64,000 bases of DNA from Chytridium lagenaria. Lineage: Eukaryota > Chytridiomycota > Chytridiomycetes > Chytridiales > Chytridiaceae. The position numbers were made by a program, and so were the translations under genes. Numbering within the stretch: the stretch's first letter is position 1; every line of letters begins with the position of its first letter. Under the pieces are notes generated by a model that searched no databases, was not told the origin of the DNA, and saw nothing but the letters and a program-made list of their open reading frames with translations. This document shows, piece by piece, positions 38,326-50,834 of the stretch. The stretch lies in the NCBI GenBank assembly GCA_025449115.1, contig JAHLKC010000020.1:186001-250000 (forward strand), given 5' to 3'.

Positions 38326-39934
38326 ATGTCCACCGGCTACACCTTCATTCCTGGCGTCTTTGGTCTAGCTGGAGCAGGACGCTTCAGAGACCCCGAATGC
38401 GAAGGCTACATTGACCACGGTGCCTGTGTAGCTCCCACCCCGTCCAAAGCGACCGCCATGTGTGATCGCATACCGGAATGCATCGGGTTCATCTGCATGA
38501 ACAGTCAGGTGCATCCTGATACGAGGTGTTTCTTGTCGGCGAATCCGGTCGTCGTCAATGAGTCGGGGAAGACGAGGGGCAGTTTGATCAGAATGGGTTT
38601 TATAAAGGTGCGGCGATGGGTTTGTTTTAGTGGGGTGTTTCTGATGTGTTTTTTTTTTAGATGGGGCGAGTGGGGTTATTAAGGGTGTTGTGACGACTGT
38701 TAGAGCCGTGCCTCCCGCTCCGACCAACACACCGACGGAAGACCCTACACCCAACGATCCAGTTCCTAGCGATCCCCTCCCCACCGAACCAGCAGAGACA
38801 ACCACCGCAACCGCCACCACCACAACCACCACCACAACAACCACCACGTCCATCCTCTCCCAAATCAAGATGACCACCATCCCCCCCATGACCACCATTC
38901 CATCCGACATCTACTCCAACCCCCAAATCGGTGACACCCCGACGCCAACACCCGCCGCCACAAGCTCATCCACCAACGTCGCGGTAGGTGTTGGTGTGCC
39001 GGTTGCCTTTGTGGGTGTGGTTGGAGCACTTGTTGGAGGTTGGATGTGGTTGAAAAAGTCAAAGAGGAAGGGAGGAGAGAAAATGGGGGTGTTTCAACAG
39101 GGAAGTGAAAGTGGGTATCGCGGGCAGAGGGATTCTCCTTCTGAAAAGATGATGTTGGGGTTGGCGTATAACTCTACGCCGTATCATCCTCCTACGACGT
39201 ATAGTCCTCCCACTCAAAGCATGGTACGTTTTTTTTGTTTTCCCGTGATTTCCTTGTGGCTTATATGGCTCCACTAGACATCCGTTTCCATCCCCCAAGT
39301 TTCTTACAACCAAACCATCTCGCACAACACCTACCCCACACAAACCCAACGCCCCTCCAACCACGACACATTTCCTCCCCGCGGTCAAAGCCACCTTCAC
39401 TCCAACGCCATCACGCCCCCACAAACAATCTACACTCAACCCCCGTCCACGCTAGGCCGCATCCCCCCAAATCATCCCAACCAAACGCACCAGCACGTCA
39501 AAAGAACCTTCAACCTCCATGTTCTCACATCACGCTACATCCTCTCCCCATTGGTCATTGCAACCCGGCGCAACCGCGGACCCACACATGCCGTGTATGA
39601 GTGGGACAAGAATGCTGTTCGGATGTGGATGAAACAATGTGGTGTTGACGAAAAAGCCATTCTACGTTTATACGGTACGCGTGTTTTTTGTATCCTCCCT
39701 TCTGACTTTTTTTTGAATAGATGAAGGTATGACCGGTCAAACCCTTCTTCTCCTCACCGACGCGTCTCTGGCACAAAACTATGGATCATGAACCCGTCGC
39801 ATCGACAATGTGTTCTTGAGAATGTGGATAGATTGAGAAGGGAGATTCGGGATGGACCTGTGCCGCCTGTGAGGAGTCCGGGGGCTTCTGGGAGTGATGC
39901 TGCGCCGCCTCCTTACATCCCTCCTTCGTATTAA
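38326..39934 (+). CDS. Receptor-like membrane protein: Cys-rich domain, TM helix, SAM domain, PPxY
   Basis: The Cys-rich domain runs from 38326 (FRDPECEGYIDHGACV, then CIGFICMNSQVHPDTRCFL) to the FDQNGFYK motif at about 38590. That motif is one base out of frame after a GGGG run. The next exon (from about 38661) has a Thr-rich stalk, the membrane helix (VAVGVGVPVAFVGVVGALVG) and a basic stop (KKSKRK). After an intron near 39223-39278 a long linker leads to the SAM domain (WDKNAVRMWMKQCGVDEKAI, then GQTLLLLTDASLAQNYG). A further one-base shift at about 39783 precedes NPSHRQCVLENVDRLRREI and the tail APPPYIPPSY. It is the most complete member with the longest cytoplasmic linker. SAM suggests oligomerisation; PPxY suggests binding to WW domains such as those of Rsp5/NEDD4 ligases. 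Confidence 0.8.
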
Positions 39935-40440
39935 AGGCTTTGAACACTTTGTTTTGCTTGTGTTTTTTTTGGGTAATAAATAATCTGAATGTGAGGTTTT
40001 AAATGGGTTATAGGGTTTAATGTATCTCAAGAAGACGCATGAATCGACGCTGTATGATTTGGATGAGCTTGGGGAATTGAGATCACTGGCTTGACACTTT
40101 GGACGCAACTCGCCGACTATTAGTGTCTTTGTTTTTTTTTTGTCCAAGAAAAGAAAGAAAATGAAAAGCCCAGCGATGAAACCATATGTCATGTATCCAA
40201 CCAAGCCAACCATAATAAAGTTAAAAACTAAAAAAATGAATAGAATTGTCAGGTCTATCGTCTCATGTCTGCCCCCTCACTGATGGCGTGGCATGTCAGG
40301 CACAAGTGAAAAGGAGGGTGGTATTTATAATAGGGAGGTTTCAGGGCAACTCCCTAGTTTCACCCCTCAAACTTGATATCCCCTCCATCCTCATATTAAT
40401 ATCACATTCATCCCACTTCTCCCCAACGAAAAAAAAAGAT

Positions 40441-41757
40441 GGCCAACATCACCTACACCTTTATAGACGGCGTCTACCCGCTCCCAGGCACCGGTCTCTT
40501 CAGGGACCCCGGCTGCGATGGCTACTCTGTGTTCTTTGAAGGATTCGCAGCATGCACCGTCAAGAACAGCGCGGCGGCCAAAGTGCTTTGTAATCTGAGA
40601 GATGTCTGCGCAGGGTACTTGTGTTTGAACACGGAGGTGCATAAAGATGATCCGAGGTGTTTTTTGATGGCGAATCCTTTGAATATGACGCAGAGTGGGA
40701 GGACGAGAGGGGTGTTGGATCAGAATGGGTTTTTTTAAACGTGAGGCATACTTTTTTTCTTTGTTTTGGAGGGTGGTGATTTGGGTTGGGTGTGGTGTTG
40801 AGAGGTTAATATGGTGTTTCTTTTTTTTCTAGCGGGAGCATTGGAATCATCAAAGGCCAAGAAACCACATTTGGTCCCATCCCCACCGCCACGTCCCCAC
40901 CCGACCTCATCATCGTCATCGTCGTCGTCATCGTCATCATCATCCAACTCTAGTCTTCCCCCTACAACCCTCGCGATCGCCGTTGCAGTCCCCATTGTTC
41001 TCATTCTCCTGATTGCGGGTTACTCATTGGCTGGATGTGGATGAAGAGGATCAAGGCCCGGGAGGCGAGTGTGTTGAAGGTTGAGAGTGGGTATGGTGGT
41101 GGTGAGACGGGGGGTTCTGGGATGTTGAAGAGTGTAGGGAAGACTGGGGAGATGCAAGTTCAGCCGCAAATGCCTCCATACCAAGGACAAGGATCGGTGA
41201 GTGACTCTTTTTTGTTCAGGTCGTGGTGTTTATGATGTTAATGCGGATGAATGTATTGTGTAGATGAACACCTCATACCAAGACGCTGCGTCATCCTCTG
41301 CGTCGACACCACCTATTGCACGAAAAGAAAGCATGTCAAAACAAACGGTATCGCACCTCTTTTCAAGCCCGCAAAAGGTGTATGAGGAAAAGGAAGCCCT
41401 TCCTGTCGCGTTCACCTGGGACAAGGATGCAGTGACAGATTGGATGCGGGCTCTTGATATTGACGAAAAGGCCGTATTACGATTGAACGGTAAGCCTTGG
41501 ACTTTGTTTTTTTCTATATTACAATTTTGACTGACTGGAATAACATAGATGCCAATTTGACGGGTCCAAAGCTCTTGTTCTTGACGGATGCCACGTTGGA
41601 ATCGACGTATGGCATCTTGAATGAGACCCACCGGAGAAAGATCTTGGAGAATGTGGAGATGTTGAGAGCGGATGTGCAAAAGACGCCTGTTGCACCCCCT
41701 CGCAGGGATGGTGTGAGGGATGAGCCCGCACCGCCGCCCTACCTCCATGCGGCATAA
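40441..41757 (+). CDS. Receptor-like membrane protein: Cys-rich domain, TM helix, SAM domain, PPxY
   Basis: It starts MANITYTFIDGVYPLPG. The Cys-rich domain (FRDPGCDGYSVF, then CAGYLCLNTEVHKDDPRCFL) ends in LDQNGFF. A run of seven T where paralogues imply six puts the expected Lys out of frame. The next exon carries a poly-Ser stalk encoded by a TCATCG-type microsatellite (about 40905-40950) and the membrane helix (TTLAIAVAVPIVLILLIAGY). The SAM domain is split by the family intron: WDKDAVTDWMRALDIDEKAV, then GPKLLFLTDATLESTYGI. The tail ends APPPYLHAA, a PPxY motif six residues from the end. It lies in tandem with its neighbour 500 bp upstream. Confidence 0.8.
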
Positions 41758-42469
41758 TACTATTCTAGTAATAACAACAGAGTTTATCAATGTATAACTT
41801 TTCCCTCCTCATTCCATTAAATAAATAAATAATAATAATTAATAGATACAACCATGACAACCACCAACTGGTTACACCATGACAATCATTAATAGATAAT
41901 GAATGAATTAAAAATAAATAATTCTCTTGGGGTGTAAACACCAAGAGTAGACCAACCTCTTAAAATTTATGGGTAGGGTCGGAGATAGGCCAATAAAGAA
42001 GCAAGAACAGTAAAGTGAGGCGTTCCGCAGCCAATCAGAAGAGGAGATTCGGCGTCCAGAAGGGCAGACAAGGGTCGGATAACAAGGGTGAGTCCATTGT
42101 TGCACAAACTGAAAGTAAATGGAGATATGTCATTGGGTAAAAACTGATAAAAATGTTCTCATTGGACGTTAGAACACTACAAAAGAATATTTTTTGTACT
42201 ACAAAACTCTAATTTCTTGCGTTCAGAAACTACTTGTTTTGTACAACCGTGCAACGTACTACAAAACCCTGAGGAGAGGTGGAAGGAGGAGAAGAAAAAA
42301 AAATCGGGAAAGATATGGGTGGAAATAGAATAAAATAAAAGAAAACAGTGAGGAGTTGTCAAAAGTCACGTGACTTGAACTTGTCTGTGTAACCGCAGGT
42401 CCTGATGTCGGGAGGATACTGATTAGTTTTAAGGAAAAAAATCCATACATTCCTCTGAATCGTTTTTAC
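41758..42469. other. AT-rich junction between receptor array and mobile block
   Basis: AT-rich sequence with TAAA/TAAT repeats near 41815-41850 and a direct duplication of ATGACAA-type segments near 41850-41900. The first degenerate palindrome of the mobile block lies at 42401. The left end of the element is probably here but I cannot define it. Confidence 0.4.
42401..42412. repeat. Palindrome copy 1 (degenerate)
   Basis: CCTGATGTCGGG; one arm has T for C, which still allows a G-U pair in RNA. Leftmost copy of the family. Confidence 0.5.
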
Positions 42470-43961
42470 ATGGATCGCTTCGGTCGTCCCATTCACACCT
42501 GTGTGAATCGCCATTCACACTGCTGTCCGGCGTGTCATGTTCAGGTTTCCTCATGCGAACACTGTCGACCGCTTACTATCCATGTGCATACATGTGGGGA
42601 TGGGAATGAAAAATGCTGCGAATTGTGTCATGTTCAAGTTATGCGCTGTGGTCGCTGCATAGACGTGCCAGTCATTGCTTCTCCGTCTGCTGCCAATACT
42701 GTTCGCCGGAGTTGGAGAGCAACAATCATGCCTTCTGTGGCCCAAACATGCCGTCGTTGTAACTCCATGGAATCATTGTGTTTCTGCATTGATGGGATAT
42801 TGGGTATTCGGCATCGCACTCCGACGTCTACCATAGATAAATCAACAGTCTGTATTGGGCGAAGCTGTCAAAACTTCACCAAAGCGTCAACGGTTGTTTG
42901 ATCCCGATGAATTTGACAGGAACCGCAATAATGCTCATCGTCATCTACTATCGGTCGAAGACGAATTGGTAATGGCTGATACCGGGCAGTTCACAATACC
43001 TACCAGTGATACACTGAGAAGTATCACAGAACAGGCTGTAAACGCTTTACAAGCTGATACTCTTGACTCATTAGTGTGCGCTGTGTGCGAATTATATCAT
43101 TCGCAGAGAGAAAGCGTTCTCATCGATCCTACGCCATTCTTGCAAGTATGTTATTACTGCTGAATCAACTAATATGTTCAAGGAATGGAAAGAACTTCTT
43201 GCTCCCCCGTCCAACCTACCTGAATCTCTAATTAACGACTATTGTGCGAAGGAAATATCTTCTAGTATTTCTGATATGATGTTACAACGGCAAGGTATGT
43301 CATTTCAAATTTCTCATATGACTGCGTTAACGTTCAAAGGAGTTTCTAACTACGACGGAATCCCTCTTCTTCGCCTTTGTGCCGAGTGTAATCAGTACCT
43401 GGTGAATACAAGACCGTCGAAATTGCCTCCTAACAGTATATGCAATGGGAATTATATCGGGCACCTTCCGGAGCAGTTCCACACACTTTCCCGATCCGAT
43501 GAGATGCTCTTGGCACTTGCTACTCCAGTATGCAATATAACTACAGTGACGCCGAACAAAAATGGGAAATCCGAAGCCATACTTACCTCGTGAAGAATAC
43601 AGCTGGTCCTTGACAGCTCTTGTTCTCGAGACATAACATCTGTGTGTCGAGTAACTTCGTTGGATCTTCACGCCCCGTCAATTGCATTTCTAAACGCCGT
43701 TACGACATTCAGTTAGACAATGTCGTGATATGTTAACGTTTCTTCGCATCAATAATTCTATGTATTCTGCTCAAGAATTATCCGAGTTCACCCTCCATCC
43801 ACTACGCCAGGTATGGACAATGATTGATTTTCGGTTTGAACCCACATCCGCATTCCCTTTTTATTTCCCGACATCGGACCTCCGGTATCAATTGTATTTT
43901 ACCATTCGGTGTATGTTGTTCGTTGGTCTGATTGTTTTTACACAATTCTTTCCTTTCCGTC

Positions 43962-43977
43962 CTCCCGATGTCGGGAG
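43962..43977. repeat. Palindrome copy 2
   Basis: CTCCCGATGTCGGGAG; perfect 7-bp arms, centre TG. It lies within the Helitron-like coding region. Confidence 0.8.
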
Positions 43978-45552
43978 CGTTGCCAACCCATATTATGTTG
44001 AGAATAATTTCATACCCTATTCTTCTTGTGCTTACCAGTTTGTGTAGATATTTATGCGTACGCGAAGATCATTCTGACGATGTCGATTTCGATGTCGAAC
44101 TCGCTACCCACCACATACCTCACGACAGTCCCTCTTTGTCTCATGTGATACTACCTTGACCGACCCTCAACTGTCGTCTTTTGTCTTGACCCAGACCCCT
44201 GTAGATCAGATCCTTTATTCTTGGTTCGGATTCTAATCGGACGGAATCCTCGTGGGAATGGACAGAGGTCGTTAGAATGTTCCAACATTGTTTCCCTACG
44301 GTCGTGGCGGTCCGTCTGAGTATCGTCTTCAAAAGTTGTCACTGATACATTGGATTCGCCGCGCTTTACGCGTCTATGGTCGTCGATTCGCCATTCATTA
44401 CGCTTTTGCTGCTTTCGCATTTGATAAGATCGCTACTCAGGCGGCTTATCGAAGTCTTAGTTGTACTTTAAGGTAAGGCGTCGTGTTGCTTCCAATTCGA
44501 CGTTAACAGCTGCCCTGGTTGAAAGAGCTCTTCGCGAGATAGAGACTTATGCCGTGCGATCTCGGTTCGCACTTCAAGGACTTTCCCCGGAATCAGCCGG
44601 AACCGTCGCATCCGTCGATTCTCTCCGACGTGGTGTTCAAGCTGGGGAACAAACGTTCCGGGATCTAATGCTTCGTCGGCGCGTGGGCGTCGGGAAGGTT
44701 TCGCTGTCGTTCGTCGACTTGGACAGGCTCACGTTTTCCTGACGCTAACTCCAATTCTGTTGGAATTACTCCATCGGTGTTCTCGCGGTCTCATATCCCA
44801 TCGTCCTCACAGCTTTTCACCCAGCTCTTCCGGGTGATGACCTCTTGAGGAGTGTTGTGAGAGGGAATTCTTATGCTACGGCGTCGTACTTTGTTCGATG
44901 TCTCAATGTTTTGATAGATGATGTTCTAGGCTTTGATCGGCGCTACGGGAGATCTAAGGCTAAAGGCGGTATTTTAGACACGTCGATAATTACCTTTGTT
45001 CCATTGAAACGACCAAACGAGGTGACCTTCACGCCATTTCGTTATTTGGTTGGTCGGAATGCCTCGTACTCACTCAGCCTATATCACCTCACTGCGTAAC
45101 GACACTTTCCGACAGCGTCTTTGCAACCTCCAAGATCCATAGGAACGTGTTGTCCCCCAATTTTCCGATTTGGGCTTGCGTCAAATGCTTCTCATCTCTC
45201 GGGCTGTCCGAGTATCGCGTGCACTGGTTCGGTTTTACCGACTCCTTATCCGGTGAAGTGTACACCTACAAGAAGGAAGGTGTCCCTGTCATTCCCCTGT
45301 CGAGATGCATCGAGTGTGATCGGCATTACGGTGATTCTGAGTTGTATTGGGAGCGCTGGCGATATGCTTGCCTTTCCGCCGGTGTGAATGGAAAAGATAT
45401 GCAAGATGAACTGCCTTTCTTTTTGTCCGCTCCACCGTCGATGACGTACGTATCGCGAGCCCCTAAAGTCCAGCTCTTGCTCGCGTTGGCAATCCTAAAG
45501 GTTCAATTCCATAAATGGTCACACGTGGCAAGTTGTTTCAAGGTACCTCGAC

Positions 45553-45585
45553 CTCCCAAAGTCGGAGACCTCCCGAAGTCGGGAG
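45553..45585. repeat. Palindrome copies 3a and 3b, tandem
   Basis: A degenerate copy (CTCCCAAAGTCGGAG, 45553-45567) is followed two bases later by a perfect one (CTCCCGAAGTCGGGAG, 45570-45585). They sit in the open frame, adding Pro/Lys/Gly residues. Confidence 0.8.
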
Positions 45586-46942
45586 CCCTCCACCATTTTA
45601 TCTTTTGTGACACACATCGTTGTATTAATAGTCTACTTTGTTCCATAGAAATCTTCGAGATCTCCTACTGGTTCAGTCTGTCGTATGTTTATGCCTCGTG
45701 AAGTCAGTCCACTTCCTACACATCTGTCTGCAGACAACGAAATGATACCTGTCAGACCCGTCGGTTGTGAATATATCAATGTTTACAATCCGACGTTGAT
45801 GTCCCTTTTTCGATCAAACTGTGATGTTCGCCTCCTCATTGCTTCACCAACCAAGGACATCGTTGGGTACACTACCAAGTACATCACAAAAGATCAGCTG
45901 TGTTTTAACGACAACCTCAAACTTGGTTTATCTTCTGCTTTGCGCTGTTTTCGGCGCCTAGAACAATCCTCGATATCCCTAACGCCTGAACAATCGACGG
46001 CTAAATTGCAACGCTCCCTTCTGTATCGATTAACGAACTCCGTCAACGTTCCTTTCACTATGGCAAACTTCTTTTTGATATCCGACATACCTCAGTATTC
46101 CCAGGGTCTTCCTTTAATTACTTTTAACATCGCTCATGTATTGGCTGAGTTGGACATGTCTCGCTCTGTTGTGTATACGCTGTCAAACGGTGCTACGGGT
46201 ACGTCAAGGGCAATTGCAATGTGTCAAGACTATCACAGTCGTCCGACAAATATGTCCCACATATGGTGGGCGTCATTCTGTGAAAATTATGATGTTGTGG
46301 ATCACAAGTCTCATTCATCATCTTCTGCCTCTCCTCTAGAGACTCATCCTCGGTGGACATCAAAACGCGTTGTCCCATCCTTGTGTCGAAAGGTTTTGAT
46401 GTTGACTGGTACTCGATTGCCTGATATCAACAACTGCACATTGTCGGACGTGGATCGTGAAGAGTATTATAAGATATGCTCATTGTTATTCATACCGCAT
46501 CGCTCGTTTTCAGAACTCGCTCCTATTTATCCTTCAACTTGGTCAATGATGTATTCTGAGTGGAAGGCCCGTGATGCACGTTCTCCTGCCGTGGCAGACG
46601 CCATATTGTGGGAAAATACCAACTCTGATTATTATAGACCGATCGCCTCCCGCAACGATGATCTTTCCAAAGAGGAGATTCTTCTTTCCAAGCATCCGCT
46701 AAAGGGGCCGATTCCATACGGTCCTCAGATGGATGACTGTTCCGATGCGGCCTCAACAGCTTCCTCAATCATCACAAATAATGGTTCAGCGCACGGTGAT
46801 GGACACCCTCTTAATTGCGACTTACCTACATCAGTGTCTGCTAAATCCGCTTACGTGGATAGCGTAGTATGTCGCATATCCCGTATCTTCCGACACTGGC
46901 ACTGTCACTTAATGATAGACTATCTGGAAAGGGTATCATATT

Positions 46943-46958
46943 GTCCCGACCTCGGGAG
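46943..46958. repeat. Palindrome copy 4
   Basis: GTCCCGACCTCGGGAG; one outer mismatch, centre CC. It lies where the frame passes from the Rep-like part to the helicase part. Confidence 0.75.
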
Positions 46959-48972
46959 GTCACGCTTCCTGATATGACACCGACTTTACTCAACTCCATG
47001 ATAACTTGTTCTCCTGATAACATCAACCCTCACGACAGCTCCAATATTGTAACGACCGCATCTGCCTACACGTCTCTGGAATTATTAGTAGACTTAAATG
47101 CACCTATTCCGTGGGTTGACCCTGGTGACTCACCACAGACCGTTCATCTTCTACCTTCCTATCCATCTATCTCTCAGGTGTCTTTCGCGTATACTTTGAG
47201 GTTTTGGCAGCACGTTATCTTCGAGAAATTCGCTCGACGTTTGCTGTTTACGTTCGCAAATCACGACGCTGATCACGCTCCATCTTCAGTCGACATGGAT
47301 CAAACCATAATGCTTGCTTGTGGTCTCGCAGGTTCCGGAAAGTCGCAGGTTATCATGGCACTATTGTCTTTTGTGACACTTTGGGGTAAGAGGGAGTCAA
47401 TAGAAACAACCTCTTTTACCGGAACCGCCGCAATGAATATCCACGGGCAAACGATGCACTCATTACGTCGTATCGGAATGCAGTCTGGAAAACCCAATTC
47501 GTCTGTAAAGCTGTCAGACGTAAAGGATTTCGCGCGTGTAAAATTGATCATAATCGATGAGGCTTCAATGATTGACGTTAAACTTTTTGGTGCTTTCGAG
47601 GTATACTTTCTTATTTCGTTCCTTTATTATAACATACTGTTTGTAAGACTGGTTGTCGTCAACTTGCCGAATCCGAGGATGCTGCCCTGTCGGTCATGGC
47701 TGGTCGACATATCTTGATATTCGGTGATTTTCTACAGTTGCTACCTGTTGCTGGAATACCTTGTAAGTTATCCGTTATATTATTCGGGCGCTAAGTCCAT
47801 CAGTTTTCATTCCAAACACTGGATCCAAACCAAACCTTATGCATGATGCTGGCTTTGAGTTATTTGAAGCAATTAATTCATGGGTCTTCCTCCGTGACAA
47901 CGTGAGACAGAGAACAGATGTGCCTCTGCAGCGAATCTTGGAGGGACTACGCCTAGGTACAATATCTGACGATGATTTGGTCCTTCTTAATAATCGTCAC
48001 TCGGCTCTGGGCTCTCTACCACCGTTTGATGCATCGTCTGGTCTGTTTTGCCCTGTCGTGTGCTCTCTTAATCGAGATCGCTGGGCTATCTCGTACAAGC
48101 TAACATTCACCCTCTGACCGAACACCAATCCGATATACCGTTGCTTGGCAAGACCTGCAAAAGATACCAATTCTGAATTCGGCAAATTCTTAAACATCGA
48201 CGATTATCTCACTGGAAACATACCATTCACCTTATATATGTTTGTCGGGATACCAATAGTCACGACAAAACATATCTACCATGACAACAAGATCCTGGTA
48301 CCGAAGGGAACGATAGCCACTATTGCCAAGATTCAATTGCATCCGGATGACGAAATTTCCGTAGAATCTTTCAGTCTCGAGCATCGCACGGTTGTTAACT
48401 TGACGCAGCTTCCTCAGTACATAGACCTAAAAATTCGTCAGGAGCATCCTAAACAATACGGCCAATTTCCAACAGGCTATATCCCCATTTCTCCATGGAG
48501 TGGGAGTGTAGAGATTCATCCGCAGGGGATTCCGAGTTATGTTCCCAAATACGTCGTCAACAAAAAAGGAAAGAAAGTTAGAAAGGCAGTAACCAAAGTA
48601 ATTACACAGTTTCCGCTGGTTCCTTTTTTTGCATGCACTCCCGAAAAACTGCAAGGACAGACGCTACGACAAGGACTTTACCTCACCAATTTACGCGTTC
48701 GAAACGGGACGCAAAAGGCCGCACTATACGTTGTTTTATCGCGCCTCAACTCCATTAATGACCTCGTTTTGCTATCACCGATCACACGCGCAGATATTGA
48801 ATACTTCACTCCGGACAGACTGATATGTAACACCATTCGCAACCTTCTACAAGGATTCAATTTCCTTCGTATGCGCCTGACGATGAGATTGATAGGTTTA
48901 ACGAATGGAGAGAGCGCCAAAATATCCTTCTTGCGCGATAAATGATTTTCTCATAAAGCTGTACGCGGATAG

Positions 48973-50370
48973 TCAATATGATGATTTTATAATTTTGTTA
49001 TCGAATTTATTTTTCGTTATTTCTCTAAGAGGCCATTCAGTAGTAATGGGTCGTATCTTTTTTTTCGGGGAATACAGCTGTCCAGACCCCCGTTTAAACA
49101 CGGATATCCAATTAGGTAAAAATCTGATGCCTTCTTTGCCGAGACCAATCGTAACGCCGATGAACCCAACGTCACCAGGCTCAACACGGGCCATCGTATC
49201 GTTCTTGTCGAGCTCCATGAGATCAAATGCGCGACGGGTGTTATCGAAAATAGGGATGTACGGCACATCCCCCTTTCTATACGTCGGCAACCCCTCATCG
49301 GCTACACGTCCCTTACCAGGAACTATAAAACGGTTAAAGTTAGTTTCCTTGTTTAATAACGTCAGATCACAACTTACAGTAAGTACGTCGCATCACCATA
49401 TAGGCGTCAGAGTTGAATGGTTTCCTGAAGTCGAAGTCGTCCATGTATGCCTTTTTCCATCCGATATCTCGGCATACAACATTAAGTAATGAAGACATGT
49501 CATCATGCGTCATGCCGACCTTCACCCCGACCCCTAAACGGTAAAGAGGGCCCTGAATCTTGTCCGTTACGATCCTCTCTCCTACTAGATCCGTGCTAGT
49601 CAGGACCATCACTGGAATCACGAAAGAGGTGGCGGAGAGTGTATTGATTCCGTCGTGATCTTGTCCGATAACAGCCACTTGATAAGAACCTAAAACATAC
49701 CACCGAAATTATGTCATCAAAATGGAAAAATCATGTAATAACACCTCCCGACCTCGGGAGATGGTGTGGCATACATTGGCACCGCTATCACAAAATATTC
49801 TTCGAATATCATCTATATATGGTTCCCGACCTCTGGAGTTTATCAATCGTCGTTTCTGATGTCAAACGGTTCAGATCGTTACTCCCATTCAATATCCTTC
49901 CATTAATACATGGCTCCCTCCTTCCGTCCCTAAATCAATGTCGTCCGCTCCATCCTTGAGTTACAGAGCTGTCTAACTATGGATGTTTAATGTGACTTAC
50001 CGTTGTTAAATATATGCCCCGTCAATGCGTTATCCTCCTTGATGATAGCGTACGGTGAGACCCCGTTGCCAACTACACCGATGAATTTCCTGAGCGTATC
50101 ATTGAATGTGACCATCCTTTCGCACCGTCCGGCTACTTCGGGGTCACACTCCATCCTATCAACGAGCTGTTTTATCATCTCACTGATAGACCTTTCAGTT
50201 GCGTTTTGATTTTCTCCGAAGTCCGTATCTTTTGCATCGAAGTTGGCTAGTATGTTCTTTTCTCGTTTTGCGTTCGGGGAGGATGCCACTTCCATGTCGG
50301 TCTCGATGATGTCGTCCGTCTCAGCGACTTTTCTTTTGGAGCTTCTGGTCTTGCTCATTGTAACGTCCAT
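48973..50370 (-). CDS. Intact three-exon gene of unknown function in the mobile block
   Basis: Three exons splice cleanly by GT-AG: 50370-50001, 49689-49378 and 49322-48973, giving exactly 344 codons including stop. The first exon encodes a basic then acidic, Ser-rich start (MDVTMSKTRSSKRKV, a possible nuclear signal) and a helical part. The second reads SYQVAVIGQDHDGINTLS and GPLYRLGVGVKVGMTHDD. The third reads KGDVPYIPIFDNTRRAFD and ARVEPGDVGFIGVTIG, suggesting beta-rich structure, conceivably an OB-like fold. I recognise no family. It is the only gene in the block without frame damage, so it is probably active or recently so. An accessory role for the element (such as a single-strand DNA-binding protein) is speculation. 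Confidence 0.7.
49745..49760. repeat. Palindrome copy 5
   Basis: CTCCCGACCTCGGGAG; perfect, centre CC. It lies in the first intron of the unknown minus-strand gene, close to its 3' splice site. Confidence 0.8.
49823..49838. repeat. Palindrome copy 6 (degenerate)
   Basis: TTCCCGACCTCTGGAG; two differences from the consensus. Same intron as copy 5. Confidence 0.6.
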
Positions 50371-50834
50371 TACATTGTTCTCTTTTTTTTGTTACCTCTT
50401 TAAATAGACATCGTTAGACCCTTCCTTCTGCTTCGTGGACCCTTCTTGGACTTCATAAACCCTTTCCGACAAAACTTTTCAAAGCTTTTTTTTAGCTCCC
50501 TCTATGACTTAAAGACCCTGCATTCGTCCTGCCCAACCGGACGTCCTCTTGTGTCGTCGAATCTCCGGACCCTTTGTAATTACCTACAATGACTTGCTCA
50601 TTAAATGCTGTGAAAATGCTTCGCTTACATGACTAATAATATTGTCCCCATTCTGTGGACCCTACTTACTGATCTTATGTCCTTTCATCAAACTACAAAT
50701 CACTGAACGGAGAATAAATACTCTAATCATCGTCGTCAAACATCTATATAGTCTTTATTCAAACCATTCGTTATCCCAAAGTATTCTTCATAACCACCAC
50801 CTATTCCATATTTGTAGATCTTCAAACTGTCAAC
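50371..50834. other. Divergent intergenic region in the mobile block
   Basis: It separates the minus-strand unknown gene from copy A of the duplicated gene. It is pyrimidine-rich near 50380-50560. No gene is supported. Confidence 0.4.

Larger units (their letters stand above)
42470..48945 (+). pseudogene. Helitron-like polyprotein with PIF1 helicase, interrupted
   Basis: The order is: a Cys/His-rich start (about 42470-42700) with two repeats of the form CCxxCHVQVxxCxxC; a DUF6570-like segment (LCAECNQYLVNTRPSKLPPN, near 43370); a Helitron-N/Rep-like region (IVGYTTKYITKDQLC, near 45860); and a PIF1-type DNA helicase. The helicase has Walker A GLAGSGKSQVI (47320-47350), FTGTAAMNIHGQTMHSLRR, Walker B LIIIDEASMID (47540-47570), FGDFLQLLPVAGIP (near 47730), NVRQRTDVPLQRILEGL and a C-terminal CTPEKLQGQTLRQGLYL. 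Helitrons move by a rolling-circle-like mechanism using Rep plus helicase. The 43600-45150 part is split over many short frames; helicase exons from 46869 look good. I could not identify the HUH or Tyr catalytic motifs. Probably not autonomous as read. Confidence 0.65.

Noticed and set aside
42565..42590. IHVH as the HUH endonuclease core of a Helitron Rep
   Set aside because: It lies within a Cys/His zinc-binding repeat, far upstream of the expected Rep region and without a following catalytic Tyr in context.
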